A stretch of DNA of 64,000 nucleotides, taken from contig AP018180.1 in the NCBI GenBank assembly GCA_002368155.1, positions 4,657,014 through 4,721,013 of the forward strand. Direction: 5' to 3'. The position numbers and the translations under genes are program-made. Under the pieces are notes generated by a model that did no database searches, was not told the DNA's origin, and worked only from the letters and a program-made list of their open reading frames with translations. This stretch comes from Nostoc carneum NIES-2107. GTDB taxonomy: Bacteria; Cyanobacteriota; Cyanobacteriia; Cyanobacteriales; Nostocaceae. This document shows, piece after piece, positions 54,174 through 63,181 of this stretch; positions within the stretch are counted from its first letter, which is position 1; every line of letters starts with the position of its first letter.

Positions 54174-55850
54174 ATGAACAATATTAATAATAGCCAACCC
54201 CTAATCTCTTGTATCATCATCTTTTTAAATGCAGGAGAAACATTTTTTATAGAAGCTATAGAAAGCGTCTTCGCTCAAAACTATAAGAATTGGGAACTCT
54301 TATTAGTGGATGATGGTTCAAATGATGAAAGTAGCGCTATTGCTTTGCAGTATGTTCAAAAGTATCCCGAAAAAGTTCGTTATCTAGAACACCCAAATCA
54401 TCAGAATCGGGGTATGAGTGCTTCGCGTAATTTGGGTGTCTTTCATGCAAAAGGTGAGTATATTGCTTTCTTAGATGCTGATGATATCTGGCTACCACAA
54501 AAATTAGAAAAGCAAATAAGTATTTTAGCAGCTTACCCAGAAGTTGGGATGGTTTATGGCTCAAGTCGGTTTTGGTTCAGTTGGACAGGTAAACCAGAAG
54601 ATGTAAAACGCGATCGCCAAAGAAAATTGGGTGTGACACCTGATACTGTAGTAAAATCGCCAGCACTCATCAGCCTATTTTTAGAACAACAAGCAGAGAC
54701 TCCAGGTACTTGTAGCGTTCTCCTCAGACGTGATGTGGTGAAAGATGTTGGTGGATTTGAGGAATCTTTTCGCGGAATGTTTGAGGATCAAGCTTTTTTT
54801 TATAAAGTTTGTCTAAAATTTCCTGTATTTGTCGAAAGTGGATGTTGGGACAGATATCGTCAGCATTCTCAAAGTTCTTGTTCTATCGCAGAAACTCAAG
54901 GAGAATATAATCCTGAGCAACCAAATTATGCTTATTCTACTTTTTTAAATTGGTTAGAGCAATATTTATTAATACAAGAAATTACGGATCAGAAAATTTG
55001 GCAAGCACTCAGAGTTGTTCTACTTCCTTACCGACATCCTTACTACATAGCCAAGATATATCTATCAAAACGCTTTTATGAATTCAATAGATATATGAAA
55101 AAGATTCTCAAATTAATTGTTCAACAAACATTACCTATTTCTATTCAGAATCAGCTTAAGTCTCATCTGAGACGAATAGAATATTATCCATCTGTCGGTA
55201 AAATAAACTTTGGTGATTTACGACGGCTAAAACCTGTTAGCCAAAGCTTCGGATATGACAGAGGTTTACCCATTGATCGTTACTATATCGAAAATTTTTT
55301 GGCTCACCATGCTGAAGATATTCGGGGAAATGTTCTAGAAATAGGCGACAATTTTTATACTATGAGATTTGGAGGCGATCGCATTACCAAAAGTGATGTA
55401 TTACACATTAAAGAAGGCAACACAAATGCCACAATTATCGGTGATTTAGCTAATAGTGATAACATTTCTGCTGATACATTTGATTGTCTAGTGTTAACAC
55501 AAACTCTGCATTTCATTTATGATATTCGTGCTGCAGTCAAAACTATCTACCGTATATTAAAACCAGGTGGTATAGGTTTAATTACTGTTCCCGGAATCAG
55601 CCAAATTAGTGTTGACGAGTGGCAAGATTATTGGTGTTGGAGCTTCACAGCTATATCTGTGCAGAAGTTGTTCGTGGAAGTTTTTCCTCCAGAAAATCTG
55701 CAGATAAATACTTATGGTAATGTCTTAGCTGCAACTTCCTTTCTCCAAGGATTAGCAACCGAGGAACTAAGAAAACAAGAGTTGGATGAGCATGACCCAA
55801 GTTATCAAGTTTTAATTACTATTAGATGTGTCAAATCAGCATATAAATAA
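54174..55850 (+). CDS. Family 2 glycosyltransferase fused to a methyltransferase-like domain
   Basis: About 558 residues from ATG 54174; a TTG 14 codons upstream (54132) is less likely. Residues about 8-280 are a GT2 domain (LLVDDGSND, FLDADDIWLP) like the previous gene. Residues about 370-545 look like a class I methyltransferase with a weak SAM motif (NVLEIGDNFYTM) and a clear post-motif (TFDCLVLTQTLHFIYDI, ILKPGGIGLIT). The combination suggests transfer plus methyl capping of a sugar. The stop overlaps the next start by one base (TAATG). Confidence 0.78.
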   Translation: MNNINNSQPLISCIIIFLNAGETFFIEAIESVFAQNYKNWELLLVDDGSNDESSAIALQYVQKYPEKVRYLEHPNHQNRGMSASRNLGVFHAKGEYIAFLDADDIWLPQKLEKQISILAAYPEVGMVYGSSRFWFSWTGKPEDVKRDRQRKLGVTPDTVVKSPALISLFLEQQAETPGTCSVLLRRDVVKDVGGFEESFRGMFEDQAFFYKVCLKFPVFVESGCWDRYRQHSQSSCSIAETQGEYNPEQPNYAYSTFLNWLEQYLLIQEITDQKIWQALRVVLLPYRHPYYIAKIYLSKRFYEFNRYMKKILKLIVQQTLPISIQNQLKSHLRRIEYYPSVGKINFGDLRRLKPVSQSFGYDRGLPIDRYYIENFLAHHAEDIRGNVLEIGDNFYTMRFGGDRITKSDVLHIKEGNTNATIIGDLANSDNISADTFDCLVLTQTLHFIYDIRAAVKTIYRILKPGGIGLITVPGISQISVDEWQDYWCWSFTAISVQKLFVEVFPPENLQINTYGNVLAATSFLQGLATEELRKQELDEHDPSYQVLITIRCVKSAYK

Positions 55851-56878
55851 TGATAAGATATGGATTTAGCCACCTCAGGAAAATTTATCAACAAATTCGC
55901 CAAAGATTAGCATCTAAAGCCGTGATTTTGATGTATCACCGGATTGCAGAAGTAGATATAGATCCTTGGGGATTGTGTGTTACTCCTCAAAACTTTGCCC
56001 AACAACTAGAAGTTTTAAAACAATATACTAATCCCCTAAGTTTGCAGAAATTTGTCACAGCTTATCGCAATAACAAGATTCCCCATCGCGCAGTAGTAAT
56101 CACATTTGATGATGGTTATATAGACAATCTCCATCATGCAAAACCTCTGTTAGAAAATTACAATATTCCAGCAACTATCTTTATTAGTACAGGTTATTTA
56201 GAACAACAGCGTGAATTTTGGTGGGATGAGTTAGAACGAATCCTTTTGCAAATTGGTAAATTACCGGAGCAGCTAACCCTAAGTATTAACGGTAATGTAC
56301 ATCAGTGGGAGCTAGGCACAGTCGCAAATTATAGCAAAGAAGAATATCAGCGCGATCGCACTTGTAAAGCCTGGGAAGCTTTACCAGGTTCTCGCATGAA
56401 TTTTTACTACAAAATTTGGCAAATATTACAACCTTTGCCTACTACTGAGCGTCTGCAACTATTAGCAGATATCGATACCTGGACAAATAACAAATCTATA
56501 GTAAGTCAAGCTTCTCGCCCTTTGTTAGTTGAGGAATTATCTGCATTAGCTGAGGGGAAACTAATTGAAATTGGCGCACATACAGTTAGCCATCTATATC
56601 TTTCCAGGCAATCAAAAAAAATACAACTTCAGGAAATCTTACAAAGTAAAATTGATTTAGAGAAAATTTTAGCTCGTCCAGTTACTAGTTTCTCTTATCC
56701 CTTTGGCGATCGCACAGCAGAAACAGTTGAGCTAACTAAAGCAGCCGGATTCAATTGTGCCTGCTCTACAGATGAAAATATTATTTGGCAATCAGGTGAC
56801 TATTTTCAATTACCTCGCATTGCTGCTGCTAACTGGAATAGAGAAGAATTTCTCCAGCAACTATTAAAGTGGTTTTGA
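55850..56878 (+). CDS. Polysaccharide deacetylase (NodB-homology domain)
   Basis: A 342-residue carbohydrate esterase family 4 protein. VVITFDDGYIDN (about residues 83-94) holds the two catalytic/metal Asp, HTVSHLYLS (about 242-250) the His pair, and SYPFGDR (about 280-286) the conserved Pro motif. There is no clear signal peptide. It removes acetyl groups from a sugar polymer, probably the product of the neighbouring transferases, with which it is translationally coupled. Confidence 0.85.
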   Translation: MIRYGFSHLRKIYQQIRQRLASKAVILMYHRIAEVDIDPWGLCVTPQNFAQQLEVLKQYTNPLSLQKFVTAYRNNKIPHRAVVITFDDGYIDNLHHAKPLLENYNIPATIFISTGYLEQQREFWWDELERILLQIGKLPEQLTLSINGNVHQWELGTVANYSKEEYQRDRTCKAWEALPGSRMNFYYKIWQILQPLPTTERLQLLADIDTWTNNKSIVSQASRPLLVEELSALAEGKLIEIGAHTVSHLYLSRQSKKIQLQEILQSKIDLEKILARPVTSFSYPFGDRTAETVELTKAAGFNCACSTDENIIWQSGDYFQLPRIAAANWNREEFLQQLLKWF

Positions 56879-57046
56879 TTTTTATATCTGCTGTATTTAA
56901 ATTAAATTCAATGGCAATATTCAAACCCAATGGCTGATTTTTAATCTTTGGATACATGATACTGTGAGATGAAATCTAGAAATCAATATCCCTAAAATCC
57001 TTATTGATGAAATTTTATCTAAAACCCCATAAGTAAATTAGCAGTT

Positions 57047-57598
57047 ATGGAGAAATTACTTTTTGTTGATTGGCAGGCAATTTTTATTCCTAGCATTAGT
57101 ATTTTGGAATTAATTATCCGTGGCTCATTAGTCTACCTGGCTTTGTTCTCAGTGTTACGCTTGCTTCCTAGCCGACAAATGGGAACTCTAGGAATTACCG
57201 ATTTATTAGTAGTTGTGTTATTCGCGGAAGCTGCTCAAAATGCAATGGCCAGTAATTACACGTCTATTACTGAGGGAGCCATTCTAGTAGGAACCGTAAT
57301 TTTTTGGAGCTATTTACTTAACTGGTTAGGTTACAAACTTCCGGAGTTTCAGCGTTTTCTCAATCCGCCTCCACTGTTATTGGTAAAAAATGGTCGGATT
57401 ATTCATCGGCATTTAGAACGAGAATTAATTACAGAGGACGAGTTAATGAGTAAACTCCGCCAACAAAGTGTAGAATTTTTAACTGATGTCAAGTTGGCTT
57501 ATATGGAAGCCGACGGTAGCATTAGTGTCATTACATCCGAATCTAAAACTAGTTCTCTAGCTAACCAAGAATCTAAAACAAAAAGCGATCTGCCCTAA
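57047..57598 (+). CDS. DUF421 (YetF-like) membrane protein
   Basis: A 183-residue protein with three N-terminal membrane helices (about residues 15-105) and a cytoplasmic alpha/beta tail beginning PPLLLVKNGRIIHRHLERE. This is the DUF421/YetF pattern, common but functionally unclear. It starts 168 bases past the polysaccharide cluster and 40 bases before purB. Confidence 0.8.
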   Translation: MEKLLFVDWQAIFIPSISILELIIRGSLVYLALFSVLRLLPSRQMGTLGITDLLVVVLFAEAAQNAMASNYTSITEGAILVGTVIFWSYLLNWLGYKLPEFQRFLNPPPLLLVKNGRIIHRHLERELITEDELMSKLRQQSVEFLTDVKLAYMEADGSISVITSESKTSSLANQESKTKSDLP

Positions 57599-57638
57599 TA
57601 AAAATGTAAAATATGACGGTTGTATTCTGTGGCGGACT

Positions 57639-58934
57639 GTGATTGAGCGTTATACTTTGCCCGAAATGGGTAATATTTGGAGTGAAGCCTATAAACTGAA
57701 AACTTGGTTGCAAGTAGAAATTGCTGTTTGTGAGGCACAGGCTGAACTTGGTTACATCCCATCTCAGGCAGTTGAAGAGATTAAAGCAAAGGCGAATTTT
57801 GACCCAAAGCGGGTGCTAGAAATTGAAGCTGAAGTCCGCCACGATGTCATCGCCTTTTTAACAAATGTCAATGAATATGTTGGTGATGCTGGGCGTTATA
57901 TTCACCTGGGTTTAACTAGTTCTGATGTGCTAGATACAGCTTTAGCATTGCAATTGATAGCTAGTTTAGATGTGATTTTACAGCGCCTCGAAGATTTAAT
58001 TCAGGCGATTCGTAAAAAGGCAAAAGAACATCGCAATACGGTGATGATTGGGCGTTCTCATGGCATTCATGCTGAACCCATCACCTTTGGATTTAAGTTA
58101 GCTGGGTGGTTAGCAGAAGTATTGCGACACCAAGAAAGATTGCAAACTCTCCGCAAAACAATTGCTGTGGGTAAAATTTCTGGTGCAGTAGGAACCTATG
58201 CCAATATTGAACCACGTGTAGAAGCGATCGCTTGTCAAAAACTGGGACTGAAACCTGATACTGCTTCTACACAAGTCATTTCCCGCGATATCCACGCTGA
58301 TTACGTGCAGCAATTAGCTTTAGTTGCCGCATCTATTGAACGCTTTGCTGTCGAAATTCGTAATCTGCAAAAAACAGACGTTCTCGAAGTTGAAGAATTT
58401 TTTGCCAAAGGCCAAAAAGGTTCATCAGCTATGCCGCACAAACGTAATCCCATCCGTTCCGAACGGCTAACAGGGATGGCGCGGTTAGTGAGAAGTCATG
58501 CAGGTGCAGCTTTAGAAGATATCGCCCTCTGGCATGAACGAGATATTTCCCACAGTTCTGTAGAACGGGTAATTTTGCCAGATGCTTGCATTTTGACTCA
58601 TTTTATGCTTAAAGAAATCACCGATTTGGTAACTAACCTATTGGTGTATCCCGAGAATATGCAACGCAATCTCAACTGCTATGGCGGCGTAGTATTTAGC
58701 CAAAAAGTACTACTAGCTTTAGTAGAAAAGGGAACCAACCGCGAAGAAGCATATGCGATAGTTCAAGAAAATGCTCACACCGCTTGGAACAAAGCAGAAG
58801 GCAATTTCCACGATTTAATTGCTAAAGATCCACGTGTAACTCAAAAGTTATCACCAGCAGAAATTGAGTTTTGTTTTGACCCCCAACAACATCTGCGTCA
58901 TTTAGAACAGGTTTATCAACGGTTAGGGATTTAA
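57639..58934 (+). CDS. purB: Adenylosuccinate lyase
   Basis: A 431-residue enzyme acting twice in purine synthesis, removing fumarate from SAICAR and from adenylosuccinate. Signature GSSAMPHKRNP (about residues 261-271), catalytic GRSHGIHAEP loop (about 134-143) and TSSDVLDTA (about 87-95). The start is GTG at 57639; the first downstream ATG would delete conserved N-terminal residues (ERYTLPEMG). Confidence 0.95.
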   Translation: MIERYTLPEMGNIWSEAYKLKTWLQVEIAVCEAQAELGYIPSQAVEEIKAKANFDPKRVLEIEAEVRHDVIAFLTNVNEYVGDAGRYIHLGLTSSDVLDTALALQLIASLDVILQRLEDLIQAIRKKAKEHRNTVMIGRSHGIHAEPITFGFKLAGWLAEVLRHQERLQTLRKTIAVGKISGAVGTYANIEPRVEAIACQKLGLKPDTASTQVISRDIHADYVQQLALVAASIERFAVEIRNLQKTDVLEVEEFFAKGQKGSSAMPHKRNPIRSERLTGMARLVRSHAGAALEDIALWHERDISHSSVERVILPDACILTHFMLKEITDLVTNLLVYPENMQRNLNCYGGVVFSQKVLLALVEKGTNREEAYAIVQENAHTAWNKAEGNFHDLIAKDPRVTQKLSPAEIEFCFDPQQHLRHLEQVYQRLGI

Positions 58935-58936
58935 AA

Positions 58937-58966
58937 ATTGGGCATGGGGCATAGGGCATGGGGCAT
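58937..58966. repeat. Short heptamer repeat (GGGCATG)
   Basis: Three to four GGGGCAT/AGGGCAT units just past purB, the same family as at 8099-8128 and 34096-34125. Confidence 0.7.
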
Positions 58967-59132
58967 TTGTATTTCCTCTTTCTCCTCTGCTTTTCCCTGC
59001 CCTCAGTCCCCAAAACGGATATTTTTTTTGTAAAATATTATATAGACCGTATACTTAAACTTTTTAAGCTCTAACTGTTAATTATTGTTTTACGAAGTAT
59101 AATTAATAACTATAAGACTATTTAGTAGCACT

Positions 59133-59708
59133 TTGAATGCACTAATGATTGATATCCTAGCCACACTTTCTGCTTCGGCGGCTGCAGGAATCAGAATTGG
59201 TATACCCTTACTGATTATCGGATTGTTGCACGGAGGTCAATTGTGGTCAAAAGTTCCGCTTTTGGCTCACATTTCGCCATCGGTGTTGTTAGGCTTCTTT
59301 AGTATTTGGTCTTTGCTCGAGCTATTTGCTTCTAAAAAGCGTTTGGGGCAGAGAGTACTACAAATATTTGAGTTATTATTGTCCCCCATTGTGGGTGCAA
59401 TTATGGGGTTAGCTGTATCTTCCACAACAGCTGCTCCAAATTGGCTAATTGCTTGTATTGGCGGTTTGTTAGCTTTGGTATTTCAACTGGTGCAAGTCGG
59501 TTGGTTTTATCGCTTGCGTGGCTTACCATTGTGGGCAGTTTTTCTACAAGATTTTTTATGTGTTGTTTTAGTACTATTTGCCTTTAATGCTCCTTGGCCT
59601 GGAGGATTAATCACTTTTGCCCTTCTCTGGTTTGCAATTCATAGCGCCAAGCAATGGTATGACTGGTATTGGCAATATCGCCGTCAACGTTCAAAAGCAA
59701 GGTATTAA
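59133..59708 (+). CDS. DUF4126-like membrane protein
   Basis: A 191-residue protein with about five hydrophobic helices. The start DILATLSASAAAGIRIGIPLL and the PIVGAIMG segment resemble DUF4126 proteins, whose function is unknown. The start shown is TTG (59133); ATG at 59145 is equally possible and loses four residues. It lies convergent to the WD40 gene, with only three bases between the two. Confidence 0.65.
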   Translation: MNALMIDILATLSASAAAGIRIGIPLLIIGLLHGGQLWSKVPLLAHISPSVLLGFFSIWSLLELFASKKRLGQRVLQIFELLLSPIVGAIMGLAVSSTTAAPNWLIACIGGLLALVFQLVQVGWFYRLRGLPLWAVFLQDFLCVVLVLFAFNAPWPGGLITFALLWFAIHSAKQWYDWYWQYRRQRSKARY

Positions 59709-59711
59709 GGG

Positions 59712-60764
59712 TTATTTTGGTAATACCTGCCAAATATTAATAATGCCATCCTGACTGGTACTAGCAAGAGTTTTGCCATCAGGATTGAAAGCGACAGACC
59801 AAACTTTTTCTTTTTGGGCAGTCAAAGTACCGATCAGTTTGCCTGTGCTAATATTCCATAGCTTGATGGTACCGTCTTGACTACCACTAGCGAGACTTTT
59901 TCCATCTGGACTGAAAGTAACGGATCTCACTTCAGCTGTATGACCAGTCAAAGTGTAGATGAGTTTGCCAGAATTAACATCCCACAATTTAATAGCATTG
60001 TCACGAACGCCAGTGGCAAAGGTTTTTCCATCTGGGCTGATAGCGACATCATTAATCAATGATTGAGCATCAAAACTGCGGATAACTTTACCAGTACTGA
60101 TATTCCACAACTGACTAGTACTACCTGAACCACTTCTAGCAAACAATTCCTGACCATCTGGGCTAAAAGCTATGGGTACAGATTTGAAATTATCAAATCC
60201 TTTTGCAGAAGCATTCGAGTCCTCAGGGATGGGAATAATTTTGCCAGTGCGCCAGTTCCACAGCCTAATATTAGCGCCCTGGTCAAGACCCGTAGCTAGT
60301 GTCTGCCCATCAGGACTAAAGGCTACATCAATTACAGGTTCTGAATGCTTGAGAGTACGGGTAAGTTCCCCAGTACTAACATTCCAGAGATAAAGATTTC
60401 CATTTTGACTACCACTAGCAAGAATCTGACCATCTGGGCTAAAATTGACAGCCCAAGCCTGTCCATTAAAGGTACGGATGAGTTTTCCTGTGCTGGGATT
60501 CCAAAGTTTAACGGTTTTAGCACCAGCACTAGCAAGAACAAAACCTACAGGATTTTTTGCCCTAGATACTTCTGGAGAATAAGCAACCGAATAACCCGAA
60601 TCTGACTCTGTTGAGAGTTTGCGGAGTGGTTGACTATTTGGTGAAGATTGGGTACTAATTTCCTGAATTCTGGAAGTAAATGCAGTGCAACCGGAAACAG
60701 CAGTAGTTACTAAAATAAGAGTCCATATTGTGAGTGCTTTCCCAGGAATTTGGTTGAGAGTCAT
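59712..60764 (-). CDS. WD40-repeat lipoprotein
   Basis: A 350-residue protein with a lipoprotein signal (hydrophobic stretch ending AVSGC, Cys about residue 26). After a linker come about seven WD40 repeats (about 60-348) built on VAFSPDGQTLASGSQDGTI...LWN, a complete propeller. It is likely anchored to a membrane outside the cytoplasm. The frame opens at GTG 60815, but ATG 60764 places the signal correctly and has GAGGTG upstream. Confidence 0.8.
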   Translation of the reverse strand: MTLNQIPGKALTIWTLILVTTAVSGCTAFTSRIQEISTQSSPNSQPLRKLSTESDSGYSVAYSPEVSRAKNPVGFVLASAGAKTVKLWNPSTGKLIRTFNGQAWAVNFSPDGQILASGSQNGNLYLWNVSTGELTRTLKHSEPVIDVAFSPDGQTLATGLDQGANIRLWNWRTGKIIPIPEDSNASAKGFDNFKSVPIAFSPDGQELFARSGSGSTSQLWNISTGKVIRSFDAQSLINDVAISPDGKTFATGVRDNAIKLWDVNSGKLIYTLTGHTAEVRSVTFSPDGKSLASGSQDGTIKLWNISTGKLIGTLTAQKEKVWSVAFNPDGKTLASTSQDGIINIWQVLPK

Positions 60765-60843
60765 TTTAGGTTTGCACCTCAAGCTTGATAAATGACTCGA
60801 CTCTTTCAATAACACTCTGTTCCGTTGTTAGTCTGCGTAGAAG

Positions 60844-62007
60844 TTATAACAAGCCAATCATGTGTAGTAGTCCCCGTCCGGTAACTAGCTCAATAATCAG
60901 AGCAATAAAGCCAAGCATGGCAATTCGGCCATTCCAGACTTCAGCGCTGGTGGTAATCCCCCATTCCCAACGTTCTTGGGGGTACATTTTCACCTTCTTC
61001 TTCATTTGGGTGACTTGTGATAGCTTCAAACTAGGTTGCTTTAGCGAATCAATCACCAAATCTGCTAATGCTTTAATAAAGACTGGATGGGTATTAGGAG
61101 CAGCTACACGCCGGAAGTTGTGAATCCCAGCTTCTTCAGCTATTTCACGATACTCAATATCAATTTCCTGCAATGTCTCAATATGTTCTGAGACAAAACT
61201 GATAGGTACGACAACTAAATCTTTAACGCCTTTTTCTCCTAATTCTTTCAGCGCATCTTCAGTGTAGGGTTGCAGCCACTCTACAGGGCCAACACGACTT
61301 TGATACGCTAAGGTATGAGCATTAGGACGATTGAGGGTACGCATAATGAGAACAGTACATTCCTCAATTTCTTGCTGATAGGGGTCACCTGCTTCTTCAA
61401 CGTAGCTTTTCGGTACGCCATGAGCGCTGAAGAAGATATGAACATCATTAGGATTAGGATATTGGTCGAGTTCTTGGGCGATGAGTTCTGCCATTGCTTG
61501 CAGATAGCCCTGTCGTTTATACCAAGAAGGAATAACAGTGTATTCCAGAGGTTGAATTTTGGGATTTTCTTGCCAGAGTTTTTCTAGAAGTCGGAAGCTA
61601 GAACCACTGGTACTAATAGAAAATTGTGGGTATAGGGGTAAGATAACCAACTGTTCAATCTGATCTTGAGCTAGTTGAGCGATCGCTTCTTCAGTATAGG
61701 GATGCCAATAGCGCATTCCTAAATATATCTTGGCTTCTTGCCCTAACTCTCTCAATTGTTCTCTCAGCGCTTCTCCTTGCGCTTCGGTAATGCGTCGCAG
61801 TGGCGAACCACCGCCAATTTGCTTGTAGTTTTCTTGTGATGTTTTCGTACGTCGTGAAGCAATAAACCAAGCTAGGGGTTTTTGCAGCCAACGAAATGGT
61901 AGGCGAATAATTTCTGGATCAGAAAACAGGTTAAACAAAAATGGCCCAACATCTTCTAACTTATCTGGCCCGCCGAGATTGAGTAATAAAACGCCTACAC
62001 GACCCAT
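60844..62007 (-). CDS. hemH: Ferrochelatase with C-terminal chlorophyll-binding-type helix
   Basis: A 387-residue enzyme that inserts iron into protoporphyrin IX to make haem, the branch opposite Chl[20 protein letters not shown] (about residues 190-208) carries the active His, and [17 protein letters not shown] (about 230-246) the conserved core. After a proline/lysine linker, about residues 345-387 form a CAB-like helix ([20 protein letters not shown]), as usual in cyanobacteria and plastids. That helix can bind chlorophyll and ties the enzyme to the thylakoid. Confidence 0.95.
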   Translation of the reverse strand: MGRVGVLLLNLGGPDKLEDVGPFLFNLFSDPEIIRLPFRWLQKPLAWFIASRRTKTSQENYKQIGGGSPLRRITEAQGEALREQLRELGQEAKIYLGMRYWHPYTEEAIAQLAQDQIEQLVILPLYPQFSISTSGSSFRLLEKLWQENPKIQPLEYTVIPSWYKRQGYLQAMAELIAQELDQYPNPNDVHIFFSAHGVPKSYVEEAGDPYQQEIEECTVLIMRTLNRPNAHTLAYQSRVGPVEWLQPYTEDALKELGEKGVKDLVVVPISFVSEHIETLQEIDIEYREIAEEAGIHNFRRVAAPNTHPVFIKALADLVIDSLKQPSLKLSQVTQMKKKVKMYPQERWEWGITTSAEVWNGRIAMLGFIALIIELVTGRGLLHMIGLL

Positions 62008-62101
62008 AGCAGTTACTTTCCCCTAACCCTTTCAGTTTTTTTTACTAATGTTAACAATATATCTTTATTAAATATAAAGGTTAATAGGACTCAATGATGT
62101 C

Positions 62102-62728
62102 ATGGCAACAATTTTAAGAGACTGGAGTTATCGTTATCAGTGGTTATATGACGGCATATCTGGTTTAGCGGCGTTAAGTGTAGGCGGTGAAAGTCGGTTT
62201 CGGCAACTAGCTTTGCAAGGCTTAACCATTTCCTCAGACAGCAAGATTTTAGATTTATGTTGTGGTAGTGGACAAGCTACACAATTTTTAGTAAAACTTT
62301 CACAAAACGTAACAGGGCTGGATGCATCTCCCTTATCTTTGAAGCGGGCGAAGCAAAATGTACCTAGTGCCTCTTATGTGGAAGCATTTGCAGAAAATAT
62401 TCCCTTTGCAGATAGTGAATTTGATGTAGTGCATACAAGTGTGGCATTACACGAAATGGAACCTCAGCAATTGCGGCAAATTATTAGTGAGGTTTATCGA
62501 GTTCTGAAACCAGGGGGTGTGTTTACATTGGTAGATTTTCACGCTCCCAGCAATCCCATATTTTGGCCTGGGGTATCACTGTTTTTGCTGTTGTTTGAGA
62601 CAGAAACAGCCTGGCAATTAATCAAGACAGATTTACCAAAATTGTTAACAGAAATTGGCTTTGAAGTTAGTAAAACAACTTTATATGCAGGTGGAAGTTT
62701 ACAAGTAATTCAAGCTAAAAGATCATGA
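62102..62728 (+). CDS. Class I SAM-dependent methyltransferase
   Basis: A 208-residue methyltransferase with motif I LDLCCGSGQATQFLV (about residues 43-57), the acidic GLDAS after strand 2, FDVVHTSVALHEM motif and the post-motif VLKPGGVFTLVDFH. UbiE/BioC-like. The substrate is unknown. Divergent from hemH with a 94-base shared upstream region. Confidence 0.8.
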   Translation: MATILRDWSYRYQWLYDGISGLAALSVGGESRFRQLALQGLTISSDSKILDLCCGSGQATQFLVKLSQNVTGLDASPLSLKRAKQNVPSASYVEAFAENIPFADSEFDVVHTSVALHEMEPQQLRQIISEVYRVLKPGGVFTLVDFHAPSNPIFWPGVSLFLLLFETETAWQLIKTDLPKLLTEIGFEVSKTTLYAGGSLQVIQAKRS

Positions 62729-63181
62729 GTTAAGCAGCATTTCTTTCGTATAGGCACAGCATAAATAAAATTATGATATGGGATTCATATTTGATTTCTG
62801 AAATACACCTATGATGTGTTGGAGCGTAGCGCAACGAACCAAATACCAAAATATGACGCGATATCACGAAGTGTAACGCACCCTAAACATACTTAGATTT
62901 TGTCAATAATCAAATCTGATTCTTATATGTGCCAAAAGAATGTGGATGTTGTAATCCTAAAGTGTGGTCTATTAACTGAAAATAGATGTAATGCGCTGAG
63001 TGTTATAAGTGACTAATAGAGGGGAATACTGAAACTAGTACAGCACTGCGGAAATAAAGCAACTAAACCTTTAAAAAAGAAGTTTTGCTTCTAAAAATAT
63101 ACGAAGAGCTTACTTGATAAGCTCTTTCAATTCCGTGTGGCTGCAATTGGTTATCAGTAGCTTCTTAATCTATTTCTCAAT
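62729..63181. other. Intergenic region with a degenerate dispersed repeat
   Basis: A repeat-like patch at about 62818-62890 has AGCGTAGCGCAACGAACC and GTGTAACGCACCCTAAAC, similar in wording to the ends of the 24080-24332 element. At 63091-63125 CTAAAAATATACGAAGAGCT meets CTTGATAAGCTCTT, a weak hairpin. No ORF is supported. Confidence 0.4.
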
